Origin: Candidatus Paralachnospira sangeri
GTDB lineage: Bacteria; Bacillota; Clostridia; Lachnospirales; Lachnospiraceae
DNA length: 39,278 nt
NCBI GenBank assembly: GCA_904397815.1
Contig: CAJFOT010000006.1
Coordinates: forward strand, 1-39,278
Direction: 5' to 3'
Below, in pieces: positions 7,484-15,925 of this stretch. Each line of letters starts with the position of its first letter. The stretch's first letter is position 1. The notes below the pieces were generated by a model. It did not search any database. It was not told where the DNA came from and was given only the letters and a program-made list of their open reading frames with translations. The translations under genes and the position numbers were made by a program.

Positions 7484-8737
7484 TTATACCACCACCAGCC
7501 CGGCCGTATATTCTCCGGGCAGAGGCTTTGCGCCAGGATATTTCTGTCCCTGAACCAGCCCGTACAGCTGGGCGGCAAACAGTTCTGTCCGCAGGACAGC
7601 CTGCTCCCTCTCTCCCAGCAGCCGGCTGTCCCCGCTCAGCCGGGTAATCAGGGGAACAGCGCTGTTTGCCCGGACAGCCTTCAGCAGCGGACCGGCGCTT
7701 TTTTTCAGCCCCAGCACCCGGGCATATCCGCCGTATCCCTCCTCCCGGCACCGCTGTCCCAGTTCCCGGGTGATGCCCAGCAGAATATGACACAGACATC
7801 TGGCTGTCCGGGTATAAGTATACTGTCTGGTTTTCAGAAGAGCCGCCCACTGAGAGAATGTCCGGTATTCTGTCACATGCTTCAGAATTCTTCCGGACAT
7901 ATCCTCCGACACATCCAGCCAATTCCCATAGCCGCTGTTTCGGGAGGCCAGCAGCTGATAGGCCAGCATAGAAGAAAAATCATCTGCTGTTATGGGGAAA
8001 GTCTGCCGCCACTCCTCTTCCAGGAGAGTTATCTCCCAGTCAGGGATCACTGTTCTGACCGCCTCGCCGGGGAAATCCGCGGCGGACTCCAGCAGATTCC
8101 GCACCGCTGTGGCAGAACAGAAGGGGCTTTCCATATTCAGGCTGTGGTAGCCCTCTCCCTGACGGGGCACCGCCATGGGGCGAATGGCTGAATTTCGGCG
8201 GCGCAGGACCTTCAGATATTCCAGGGCCAGGATATTATTGGGGGAGGCCGCCTGTTCCGGCTCCCAGGGAATTCCCTGCTTTTCGCATCCCAGGCGGAGG
8301 GCTTCTGCGCGCGCCTGAGGGTAGGTCTGTCCCCTGCGCAGCCCTTCCTGCAGGCAGGCGGAAAACCCTTCCCCTTCCTCCGCCAGAATACCGGCGGCAG
8401 CTGAGAGGAAATCCAGGTTATCCGTCTCCGTCCCGAAAGCGATAGCATCTGTCACCCCCAGCTGATCCAGGATTGCCACGCCGGCTCCGGCGAAATCCTC
8501 TGCGCTTCCGCAGGAAAAAAGAGCCGGAAGCTCGATCACCAGATCCGCTCCGGCCCTGAGCGCCATTTGGGCGCGGGTATATTTGTCGATAAAGGCGGGA
8601 GCGCCCCGCTGAACGAAGCTCCCGCTTAAAACCACGATCACATAGTCCGCCCCTGACCGGCGGCGGCTTTCCGTCATATGATAAAGGTGTCCGTTGTGGA
8701 ATGGATTATATTCCGCAATGATTCCGCATACCTTCAC
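7484..8737 (-). CDS. tmcAL: tRNA(Met) cytidine acetate ligase
   Basis: A 417-residue homologue of TmcAL (formerly YlbM), which activates acetate with ATP and transfers acetyl to C34 of elongator tRNA-Met. The N-terminus is a nucleotidyltransferase fold with the HxGH motif: GIIAEYNPFHNGH at residues 5-17, then VLSGSFVQRG near 37-46 and DLVIELPALFS near 67. The C-terminal half is helical (ITADDFSSMLAYQLL near 245). It begins with GTG 8737, with AGGAGG 11 nt upstream. It follows telA by 64 nt and precedes pta. Because its substrate is acetate and pta makes acetyl phosphate, the adjacency, common in clostridia, makes metabolic sense. Confidence 0.95.
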   Translation of the reverse strand: MKVCGIIAEYNPFHNGHLYHMTESRRRSGADYVIVVLSGSFVQRGAPAFIDKYTRAQMALRAGADLVIELPALFSCGSAEDFAGAGVAILDQLGVTDAIAFGTETDNLDFLSAAAGILAEEGEGFSACLQEGLRRGQTYPQARAEALRLGCEKQGIPWEPEQAASPNNILALEYLKVLRRRNSAIRPMAVPRQGEGYHSLNMESPFCSATAVRNLLESAADFPGEAVRTVIPDWEITLLEEEWRQTFPITADDFSSMLAYQLLASRNSGYGNWLDVSEDMSGRILKHVTEYRTFSQWAALLKTRQYTYTRTARCLCHILLGITRELGQRCREEGYGGYARVLGLKKSAGPLLKAVRANSAVPLITRLSGDSRLLGEREQAVLRTELFAAQLYGLVQGQKYPGAKPLPGEYTAGLVVV

Positions 8738-8801
8738 GTCAGCTTTTTCCTCCTGTCCGGAACCTGTCTGCCGGAACTGTCCAGTCAGAACCGTTCCCCG
8801 T

Positions 8802-9944
8802 TCAGTTCGCCGATCTTCTTCCCCTGCTGACCTCCAGCAGCTTGTTCTTCAGCTGCTCTTCCATCTTCGTCAGCTCAACCTCTGCCTCCTGGCGTTTCTG
8901 CCGTCCTTCTGCCTGGATCTGCATCACCTCATCCAGCGTGCTGATCAGGCTCTCATTGGTATGCTTCAGTGTCTCCATATCCACGATGCCCCTCTCGGAC
9001 TCTCTGGCAGTGGCAATTGTGGACGTTTTCAAAATCTCTGCATTCTTCCGCAGCAGCTCATTGGTCATATCGGTCACTTCCCGGTGAGCCTTCGCTGCCT
9101 GTTCCGAGTGGGCCAGCCCCAAAGCCAGCACCATCTGGCTTTTCCACAGCGGGATGGTATTCACCAGTGTAGACTGTATCTTCTCTGACATCTGGGTATC
9201 ATTGTTCTGCACCATACGGATCTGAGGCGCCATCTGAATGGAAATCATCCTGGTCAGCTCCAGATCATACAGTTTTTTCTCAAAACGGTTGCACATGGAC
9301 GCCAGGTCATTGGCTGCCTGAGCATCCTCCGGCCGTCCGCTGGCCTCGGACTTTTTCTGCAGTTCTGCCAGATCATGGTTTTTGACCTGCTCCAGCTTGT
9401 ATTTACCGGCGGCCAGATAAAGAGTGACCTCCTTGAAATAATCCAGATTCATCTCATACAGCTTGTCCAGCATGGCCACATCCTTCAGCAGCTGTACCTG
9501 ATGGCCCTCCAGCACCTGGCAGATTTTCTCTACATTGGTTTCCGCCTTGTCATACTTGGCCTTTAACGCTGTCACCTTGTTCCCGCTTTTCTTGAAAAAT
9601 CCGAAGATTCCTTTTTCTTCCTCATCCACATCAAAACTCTTCAGTTCTGTCACCACACTGGACAGGATATTGCCCACCTCACCCAGATCCTTGGTACGCA
9701 CATTTTCCAGAGCAGTGCCGGAAAAATCCGCAATCTTCTTCTGCACCGCCGCGCCGAACTGCAGCACCTGGGTGGAATTGCTGATATCAATCTTCTCCGC
9801 AAACTGTTCCACCATCGCCTGCTCCTGCTCTGACAGCTGCATTTCCTCAAATACAGAGACTTCCTTCTCCGCCAGTTCCGGCTCCGGCGCCGCAGGCGCG
9901 GTCTCCTCTCCAAATGGGTCCAGTGTTAATGTAATGTCGCTCAT
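8802..9944 (-). CDS. TelA-family toxic anion resistance protein
   Basis: A 380-residue soluble, strongly helical and charged protein of the TelA/KlaA family. An acidic, proline-rich start (residues 1-35) is followed by SEQEQAMVEQFAEKIDI, DLGEVGNILSSVVTELKSF, the KGIFGFFKK loop, and a long coiled-coil-rich body ending in EVELTKMEEQLKNKL. The family was named for tellurite resistance, but its biochemical role is unsettled. AGGAGG precedes ATG 9944, 13 nt after the xpaC stop, so it is the second gene of a xpaC-telA operon, a pairing seen in many Firmicutes. Confidence 0.9.
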   Translation of the reverse strand: MSDITLTLDPFGEETAPAAPEPELAEKEVSVFEEMQLSEQEQAMVEQFAEKIDISNSTQVLQFGAAVQKKIADFSGTALENVRTKDLGEVGNILSSVVTELKSFDVDEEEKGIFGFFKKSGNKVTALKAKYDKAETNVEKICQVLEGHQVQLLKDVAMLDKLYEMNLDYFKEVTLYLAAGKYKLEQVKNHDLAELQKKSEASGRPEDAQAANDLASMCNRFEKKLYDLELTRMISIQMAPQIRMVQNNDTQMSEKIQSTLVNTIPLWKSQMVLALGLAHSEQAAKAHREVTDMTNELLRKNAEILKTSTIATARESERGIVDMETLKHTNESLISTLDEVMQIQAEGRQKRQEAEVELTKMEEQLKNKLLEVSRGRRSAN

Positions 9945-9957
9945 ATGTGCCTCCTGT

Positions 9958-11229
9958 TTAAGATTTTAGGGAATCCAGCTCTGATTCCGTCAGCCCCTCC
10001 TGAGCCAGCATGGTTTTCAGAACCGAAATATCCGTAGATACATCCATGGCTGTTTCCTCAAACATGTCGTCCAGCAGGTTCTCAAATGCCACGTTAATGG
10101 TATCCATCGTCTTCTCAATATCAGCCTTCGCGTTTGTGATATTATCCCCTTTTACCGGCTGCTTTTCCAGCTCACAGTATACATGAACCAGCTTCAGAGT
10201 GGTAGGCAGATAATAACTCATAAACTTCCTGAGATCCCCCAGGTTCTGAGGATGCTTCTTAATATGTTCAAAAATCTTCCGCGTAATGTCCTCCAGCCGT
10301 TCCAGCTTCCGGGACATCTCTTCGCTTTGGATCTCCACATTGGCCTGTCGGATCATTCCGATATACCGCTCCCCTTCTTCTACAGCCTCTTTCAATGCTG
10401 CCATCTGAGGATTTTCCTCAATCATCTCCTGCTCTTCTCTGGCTTTCTGCGCTTCCTGCTCCCGCTGCTTTCTCACCTCCAGATATTCCTGATAGGTGGC
10501 GTCTGTCAGCATTAACGTAGAGCCGGACTCATCCAGATGACCCTCCCGGAACATCCCCAGCCGGATCATGGTTTTCAGATCCTTCATCACCACCTTTGGT
10601 TCCTCACCCTGACTGGATATGATCTCTTTTACATCACAGTAAGTCCGGTTGTTAATGATCCGCAGATACCGGTAAAAACGCTTGACCCGGTTGCGCAGGG
10701 CAAATCCCCTGGATGTCAGCAGTCCGCTTCCCACTGTCAGCCCGCCGAGAAAAAGAAGGGCGCCCGCAGCCATACTGGACAGGCCTGTGGCGACCACAGC
10801 CGCGATTCCTGTCAGCAAAGAGAGGCCGAATACCACCAGTCCGCTGATCCCCAGCACCGCATAGACCGCGCCGGATGTCCGCCCTGCCGGATTCCTGGTC
10901 ACCGGGATCTTAGAATACCGAAGGAGCTGGGACGGGGTCATCCGGCTGATATCCGGAATCCGCCGCGCCAGCCGCCTTTCTGCGTAGTCGCCGATCCTGC
11001 CGCGGCGTTTCTGATCGCCGGCAGATTTCTTTTTGTTCCGTTCCAGCGACTGATCCAGCTTCGTCCCTGCCTGGTCCAACGCTCTGCGTACTTCATCAAT
11101 AGCGTGGTCCATCGCCGAATTTACCTGCTCCTTCGCCTTGTTCAGCTCCACAGATTCCAGAGAATTTGTGATGACTGATTCAATATTTTTTGCCAGCTGT
11201 GTCAATTCCTCTTCAAACTTATAACTCAC
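9958..11229 (-). CDS. xpaC: XpaC-family protein
   Basis: A 423-residue protein. It has a charged helical N-terminus (1-120), two adjacent membrane helices (about 140-190, AVYAVLGISGLVVFGLSLLT then GALLFLGGLTVGSGLL), a small winged-helix-like part (RYLRIINNRTYCDVKEIIS, DLKTMIRLGMFREGHLD), and a coiled-coil C-terminal domain. This matches the family described as 5-bromo-4-chloroindolyl phosphate hydrolysis protein (XpaC), whose real role is unknown. The start is GTG 11229 with GAGGGAG upstream. It is the first gene of the operon with telA, with its own promoter at 11289-11317. Confidence 0.9.
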   Translation of the reverse strand: MSYKFEEELTQLAKNIESVITNSLESVELNKAKEQVNSAMDHAIDEVRRALDQAGTKLDQSLERNKKKSAGDQKRRGRIGDYAERRLARRIPDISRMTPSQLLRYSKIPVTRNPAGRTSGAVYAVLGISGLVVFGLSLLTGIAAVVATGLSSMAAGALLFLGGLTVGSGLLTSRGFALRNRVKRFYRYLRIINNRTYCDVKEIISSQGEEPKVVMKDLKTMIRLGMFREGHLDESGSTLMLTDATYQEYLEVRKQREQEAQKAREEQEMIEENPQMAALKEAVEEGERYIGMIRQANVEIQSEEMSRKLERLEDITRKIFEHIKKHPQNLGDLRKFMSYYLPTTLKLVHVYCELEKQPVKGDNITNAKADIEKTMDTINVAFENLLDDMFEETAMDVSTDISVLKTMLAQEGLTESELDSLKS

Positions 11230-11262
11230 AATGCTCCCTCTGCCTTTTGTATATCGATATTA

Positions 11263-11276
11263 GCGTCTTTCGACGC
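11263..11276 (-). other. GNRA-capped hairpin in the xpaC leader
   Basis: In RNA sense GCGUC-GAAA-GACGC is a 5-bp stem with a GAAA tetraloop, about 35 nt upstream of the GTG start. It may stabilise the 5' end. Confidence 0.4.
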
Positions 11277-11288
11277 CAGCCTATAAGC

Positions 11289-11317
11289 ATTATAAAGGTT
11301 TTAAGGGAAATTAGCAA
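11289..11317 (-). promoter_or_regulatory. Sigma-A promoter of xpaC-telA
   Basis: TTGCTA (11317-11312), a 17-nt spacer and TATAAT (11294-11289) on the minus strand. The -35 box begins only 3 nt after the terminator-like hairpin of the preceding gene. Confidence 0.75.
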
Positions 11318-11319
11318 TA

Positions 11320-11343
11320 GCCGGGAGACAAAATGCTCCCGGC
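11320..11343 (-). terminator. Hairpin after the ZIP transporter gene
   Basis: GCCGGGAG (11320-11327) pairs with CTCCCGGC (11336-11343) around an 8-nt loop, 68 nt after the ZIP stop. On the minus strand it is followed by TATTGCTAATTTC, so the U-tract is imperfect. Confidence 0.55.
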
Positions 11344-11411
11344 ATATCTCAGATTTAAGATTTTCACACAGAAATATATTCGTAAATTTTAAGAGATTGC
11401 TTTCTCCGTTT

Positions 11412-12188
11412 CTATCCCAGCGCCACATCCAGAATCATCATAATAACGAATCCTGCCGCAAATCCCAGCGTGCCCGCGTTGGAATGCTCTCCCTGCGCCG
11501 ATTCCGGGATCAGCTCCTCCACCACCACATAGATCATGGCCCCGGCCGCAAAGGACAGCAGGTAAGGCAGCATGGGAATAATCCTGCTGGAAATCATGAT
11601 GGTAATGGCCGCCGCCGCCGGCTCCACGATGCCGGAGACCGCGCCCATCCAGAATGCCTTTCCCCTGCTCATCCCCTCGCTTTTCATAGGCAAGGAGATA
11701 ATTGCTCCCTCGGGGAAATTCTGGATGGCGATCCCGATAGACAAAGCCAAGGCGGACGCCATTGTAATGCCGCCGTACTCCTGGAAAAAACCGGCATAAA
11801 CCACACCTACCGCCATACCCTCCGGAATATTGTGGAGAGTCACTGCCAGAACCAGCATGGTCGTCCTGGCCCAGGAGCTTTTCATGCCTTCCGGCTTATC
11901 GTGATCCAGATGGAGATGAGGGACCAGCTTATCCAACAGCAGCAGGAAAAAAATGCCTGCCAGAAAGCCTGCCGCCGCCGGGACAAATGCCATCCTCCCC
12001 AAGGATTCTGACATCTCCATGGCCGGAATCAGCAGAGACCACACCGACGCGGCTGTCATCACGCCGGAAGCGAAGCCCAGCAGCACTTTCTGTACAGTGG
12101 GGTGGATCCGGTCGCGGACAAAAAACACACAGCCTGCTCCCAGACAGGTTCCTGCCAGGGGCAGAAATAAACCGATTAATAAACTCAT
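11412..12188 (-). CDS. ZIP-family metal transporter
   Basis: A 258-residue membrane protein with about eight helices. The ZIP signatures are HNIPEGMAVGVVYAG near residue 118 and IQNFPEGAIISLP near 155 on helices 4 and 5; their His, Pro-Glu-Gly residues form the metal path for Zn2+ or Fe2+ uptake. A His/Asp-rich loop (HLHLDHDKPEG, about 90) is the usual cytosolic metal-binding loop. GGAGG precedes ATG 12188. It lies 51 nt after kdpE with no obvious promoter between, so it may be the last gene of the kdpD-kdpE transcript. Which metal it carries cannot be told. Confidence 0.92.
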   Translation of the reverse strand: MSLLIGLFLPLAGTCLGAGCVFFVRDRIHPTVQKVLLGFASGVMTAASVWSLLIPAMEMSESLGRMAFVPAAAGFLAGIFFLLLLDKLVPHLHLDHDKPEGMKSSWARTTMLVLAVTLHNIPEGMAVGVVYAGFFQEYGGITMASALALSIGIAIQNFPEGAIISLPMKSEGMSRGKAFWMGAVSGIVEPAAAAITIMISSRIIPMLPYLLSFAAGAMIYVVVEELIPESAQGEHSNAGTLGFAAGFVIMMILDVALG

Positions 12189-12239
12189 AAATTCCTCCTT
12201 CGGACAGTACCCTCAGATTCTGGTACTGCCTTCAGTGTA

Positions 12240-13013
12240 TCAGGACCGCACGCCGGCGTCAACCGGGCTTTTCTCGTATTCAGACAAACGTCCCTGTTCA
12301 GGAGTTTTTTCATTTTTCTGGTGCATCATCCGATAGCCCACTCCCACATGGGTCTGGATATATTGAGGCGCGCTTGGATCTTTTTCAATCTTTTTCCGCA
12401 GCGTCGCCATGAATACCCTGAGGGAAGCCACGTCATTTTCCCAGCTGCTCCCCCATATTTTCTGGGTAATAAAAGTGTGGGTCAGCACCTTGCCCGCGTT
12501 CTGCGCCAGCAGACACAGAAGCCGGTATTCGATAGGCGTCAGGTGAAGTTCCTTTTCTCCCATCCAGGCGCAGCCGGCAGCATAATCAATTCGCAGATCT
12601 CCATTGACAAACACTGACGACCGGGCATTTTCCCCGCTGTGCATCATGGTAAGACGCCGCTGGGTTACCCGGAGCCGGGCCAGCAGTTCCTCAACGGAAA
12701 ATGGTTTGGTCAGATAATCATCAGCTCCTGCGTCCAGCGCTCTGATTTTATCTGAGTCTTCGCTTCTGGCGCTGATGACAATAATCGGTACATTCGACCA
12801 GGTGCGGACACGATGGATCACTTCCACGCCGTCCATATCCGGCAGCCCCAGGTCTAAAAATATCACATCCGGATTATGAGATGATGTCTCCAAAATGGCA
12901 TCTTTCCCGTTTCTGGCAGTCAGATAACGGTAATCATGGGCTTTCAATGTTGTTGTAATCAGATTCCGCACCGGCAGATCATCTTCTACTACCAGCACCA
13001 TACACTTATCCAT
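12240..13013 (-). CDS. kdpE: KdpE-type response regulator
   Basis: A 257-residue OmpR/KdpE-family regulator. The receiver domain (5-120) has the acidic pocket VEDD, the phospho-acceptor Asp in DVIFLDLGLPDMDG, VISAR, and the Lys in DDYLTKPFS. The winged-helix DNA-binding domain (135-230) ends in YIQTHVGVGYRM, followed by an unusual charged tail of about 28 residues absent from typical KdpE. ATG 13013 has GGAGGTG upstream and overlaps the end of kdpD by 8 nt, so the pair is translationally coupled. KdpE normally activates kdpFABC for K+ uptake; those genes are not in the window. Confidence 0.9.
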   Translation of the reverse strand: MDKCMVLVVEDDLPVRNLITTTLKAHDYRYLTARNGKDAILETSSHNPDVIFLDLGLPDMDGVEVIHRVRTWSNVPIIVISARSEDSDKIRALDAGADDYLTKPFSVEELLARLRVTQRRLTMMHSGENARSSVFVNGDLRIDYAAGCAWMGEKELHLTPIEYRLLCLLAQNAGKVLTHTFITQKIWGSSWENDVASLRVFMATLRKKIEKDPSAPQYIQTHVGVGYRMMHQKNEKTPEQGRLSEYEKSPVDAGVRS

Positions 13014-15636
13014 GCAGCTGCACCTCCCCGGCAGGTAATGTAAATGTAAAGACCGCCCCATGGGGCTGAGCATCCGTTACCGTAATCTCGCCCCCATGGG
13101 CATGTATGATAGAACGGCACAGACACAGGCCCAGACCCAGACTGCGGCGGCTGTCCGCCGCCCGCTGCGCCCCGGTATAAAACATTTCAAAAATTTTCGT
13201 TTTCTGTTCATCCGGTATACCCGGACCATCGTCCCGGATCTGCACCACCACCTGATTCTGTTCTTTTCTGGCACTCAGAACTATCTGTGAGCCGTCAGGC
13301 GTATATTTCAGCGCATTATCCACAATATTGATAATCACCTGCATAATCAGTTTCGGATCCATTCTGGCAAAAATAAATTCCTCTGTATCCTCCACTCGAA
13401 TCTGACGGCTTCCTCTGGACCGCCTGATATGATGAAGAGCCTCTGATATCACCTCGTCCATCAGTTCCGCCGTCATATTCAGCTGAACCCGTCCCTCCTC
13501 AATCCTTGTTACCGCCAGAAGGTTTTCCACCAGACCTGCCAGCCACATGGCGTCATCATAGATTGCCTGATAAAGGGAACGTTTGGTTTCTTCATCAAAA
13601 GCCAGACTATTGTCCAGCAGATTACTGGCATTTCCGGAAATCGATGTCAGAGGAGTACGCAGGTCATGAGATATAGTCCGCAGAAAATTTGCCCGCATCT
13701 GTTCATTTTTTGCCATAATCGCCGCCTCCTCCTTTTCTCTGGCATTTTTTTCATTTTCCAGGGCCAGGGCCCATTCTCCCAGTATAGACAGCAGAATGCT
13801 GTTTTCGAACGGGTCCATGGCGCCGTCTTCCAGACGGATGCCGGCGACACCGTATACATTGTGGTTGACGCGGAGTGCCAGATACTGGTATCTGGCGCCG
13901 GAAAATGTATCAGTACCTGCGCCAGCGTGCTTATTATTCTTCAAAGCCCAGACCGCCGCTTCTCTTTCTTCCTCTTCTATCTCCGGCTGCGTCTGTTCTT
14001 CTGTTTTCTCTCTGTACTGCTCTCCGGACACAGAAAAATATATCGGACTGCCCAGTCCGTTTCCTTCCGGCAGATAGACTGCGACGTCCTTATTCAGCAG
14101 CTTCACCAGCTGGCCAGCCGCCGCCCGGGTGATATCCTCCTGCCCTCTGGCCTGCTGGAGCAGCTGGTTTGTTTCAAAAAGAATCTTCGTCCGATACGCT
14201 GCCTTAGCCGTCTGCCTGGTCTGTTCCTTCAGCCTGGACGCCAGTGACCCGGTGACAAAGGATGCAGCAAACATTACAAGAAAGGTCACCGGATATCCGC
14301 TCTCGTAAGCCATCAGCGTATACTGGGGCTCTGTAAAGAAAAAATTAAAAATCACCACGCTAAGCAGTGAGGCAATTACATTCCACAGCTGACTGGAAGT
14401 CACTACTGAGACAATCAGCACACACAGAATATAAACAGTAATAATATTAGCATCGGTAAAGCCCAGCCAGGCAAACAGTCTTCCCATCCCAGTGGCTGCC
14501 AGCAGAGCAGCCGCGGTTTTAGCCAGATCAGCAGGCTGAATTTTCTTCCGTTTCTTTTCCGTACTCCGGCGTTCACGATAAGCAGCCTGGGACATCATAT
14601 CCGGTATAATATGGATGTCCAGATCCGGTGCCTGCAGAATCAGCCGGTCTGTCAGAGAAAGCTGGCGGAAAAAATGGCGCCTGGCGGCACTGTGGCCCAC
14701 TACAATTCTGGTTACGCCGCTCAGCCGGGCATATTCCGCAATCTGAAATGCCACATCATCCCCTGAGACTGTCTCAATTTCAGCCCCCAACTGCCGGGCC
14801 AGACGCATATGATCCTGCAGCCTTCTCCTGTCCTCCTTCGCCAGGGAGGATAAATCCTCCGTCTCCACATAAAGGGCCGTGAATCCGCCGTGAAAAGCAT
14901 GTGCCATCCTTGCCGCCGTTCTGATAATCCTGGCATTAGAAGGCGCCGGCGACAGGCATACCAGTACATGTTCTCCGGCGTGATAATCAGTATGATTTTT
15001 ATTTCGTTCCAGTTCTCCCCGCAGCCGCAGCCTGTCCGCACACCGGCGCAGCGCCAGCTCCCGCAGGGCTGTCAGATGTTCCAGAGAAAGCCCTGTTCTC
15101 TCATCCCTGCTGAGTCCTCCCGTCAGTGTCTCCGGCTCTGCATCGACCATTTCTACCTGACTGGCATAGTCAAAAACATGGTCCGGAATGCGCTCCGGAA
15201 TTCTCCGGCCTGTGATTGCCGTCACCTGATCGCTCAGGCTTTCGATGTTCATTACAGTCAGTGTGGTATATACATTTATGCCGGCATTCAGCAGTTCTTC
15301 CACATCCTGGTATCGGCGGTAATGGCGCGCCCCATCTCCGTTAATATGCGCCAGACTGTCCAGCAGCAGCAGCAGCGGCCTGCGCCTGACTGCTCCGTCC
15401 AGATCAAACTCCGGCCCGGTTCTCCCCTCATCTGTCACCCGGCCCGGAGGCAGGCATTCCAGCTTTCCCAGATATTCAGCGGCCTGCGCGTCATCTGCCG
15501 CCTGAACAGCAGCTACTGCATCAGCACCCTGCTCTGCCGCCAGACATCCGGCCCGGAGCATGGCGTGAACCGCTCTTTTGCCCGGCGCGTAACTAAAAAA
15601 GATTTTCAGCTTTCCTCTGTTCTTTTCCGGTTCCAT
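13006..15636 (-). CDS. kdpD: KdpD-type sensor histidine kinase with degenerate Walker motifs
   Basis: An 876-residue full-length KdpD. In order: the cytosolic KdpD domain (about 9-215), a Usp domain (about 225-345), four membrane helices of DUF4118 (370-470), a GAF-like domain (490-620), the HisKA helix with phospho-His in ISHDLRTPLTS (near 655), and an ATPase domain with NIVDNALKYTPDG, RDDGPGIPDEQ and GLGLCLCRSI. The Usp part keeps FTALY, one half of the c-di-AMP motif known in Staphylococcus KdpD; the SxS half reads SPAPS and is not a clean match. The usual Walker A (GVGKT) reads SYAPGKRAVHAML, and Walker B has LLLLDSLAH rather than DELAH, so N-terminal nucleotide binding is probably lost. 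AGGAGG precedes ATG 15636. Confidence 0.93.
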   Translation of the reverse strand: MEPEKNRGKLKIFFSYAPGKRAVHAMLRAGCLAAEQGADAVAAVQAADDAQAAEYLGKLECLPPGRVTDEGRTGPEFDLDGAVRRRPLLLLLDSLAHINGDGARHYRRYQDVEELLNAGINVYTTLTVMNIESLSDQVTAITGRRIPERIPDHVFDYASQVEMVDAEPETLTGGLSRDERTGLSLEHLTALRELALRRCADRLRLRGELERNKNHTDYHAGEHVLVCLSPAPSNARIIRTAARMAHAFHGGFTALYVETEDLSSLAKEDRRRLQDHMRLARQLGAEIETVSGDDVAFQIAEYARLSGVTRIVVGHSAARRHFFRQLSLTDRLILQAPDLDIHIIPDMMSQAAYRERRSTEKKRKKIQPADLAKTAAALLAATGMGRLFAWLGFTDANIITVYILCVLIVSVVTSSQLWNVIASLLSVVIFNFFFTEPQYTLMAYESGYPVTFLVMFAASFVTGSLASRLKEQTRQTAKAAYRTKILFETNQLLQQARGQEDITRAAAGQLVKLLNKDVAVYLPEGNGLGSPIYFSVSGEQYREKTEEQTQPEIEEEEREAAVWALKNNKHAGAGTDTFSGARYQYLALRVNHNVYGVAGIRLEDGAMDPFENSILLSILGEWALALENEKNAREKEEAAIMAKNEQMRANFLRTISHDLRTPLTSISGNASNLLDNSLAFDEETKRSLYQAIYDDAMWLAGLVENLLAVTRIEEGRVQLNMTAELMDEVISEALHHIRRSRGSRQIRVEDTEEFIFARMDPKLIMQVIINIVDNALKYTPDGSQIVLSARKEQNQVVVQIRDDGPGIPDEQKTKIFEMFYTGAQRAADSRRSLGLGLCLCRSIIHAHGGEITVTDAQPHGAVFTFTLPAGEVQLHG

Positions 15637-15817
15637 GTCGTTCCTCCTGCTGTCTGACTATTATACACCATTTGTCCCAAATGTTAAAGAGGCCGGAAAA
15701 AGCTTTCTGATAACTCTCCGACTGGTCGAAGCCAAAGAAATGGTCAATATGTCTCATTGCGCAAATACCTGTCACAAACAGCAGTACGGCACAGACTGCA
15801 AAAATAATATATTCCAT
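15593..15817 (-). CDS. Small membrane protein upstream of kdpD
   Basis: A 74-residue frame starting at ATG 15817 with an AAGGGGG ribosome site 7 nt away. The first 20 residues (MEYIIFAVCAVLLFVTGICA) form one membrane helix, followed by a charged tail. It ends inside kdpD, overlapping it by 44 nt and containing the kdpD ribosome site, so it could control kdpD translation. It resembles in size the small KdpF-like peptides, but I see no sequence match and do not assign a function. The good ribosome site and hydrophobic start support a real gene; the long overlap argues for caution. Confidence 0.55.
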   Translation of the reverse strand: MEYIIFAVCAVLLFVTGICAMRHIDHFFGFDQSESYQKAFSGLFNIWDKWCIIVRQQEERHGTGKEQRKAENLF

Positions 15818-15886
15818 GAAAAAGCCCCCTTCTTTCCTATTGTTCTTCTTTCATATTTATTATCTCACACAAGGCATAAAGTCAGG

Positions 15887-15916
15887 ATTAAGAAAGGGAC
15901 TTCTTGCATTAAGAAA
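15887..15916 (-). repeat. Direct repeat 21 bp apart upstream of the kdpD unit
   Basis: ATTAAGAAA occurs at 15887-15895 and again at 15908-15916, a 21-bp period or two helical turns. It lies 70-100 nt upstream of the small ORF and kdpD, just beyond the end of the transglutaminase gene. Direct repeats on one helix face are typical of OmpR-family regulator sites, so KdpE self-regulation is possible. I could not pick a convincing -10/-35 pair in this gap. Confidence 0.4.
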
Positions 15917-15925
15917 TCATTAAAA

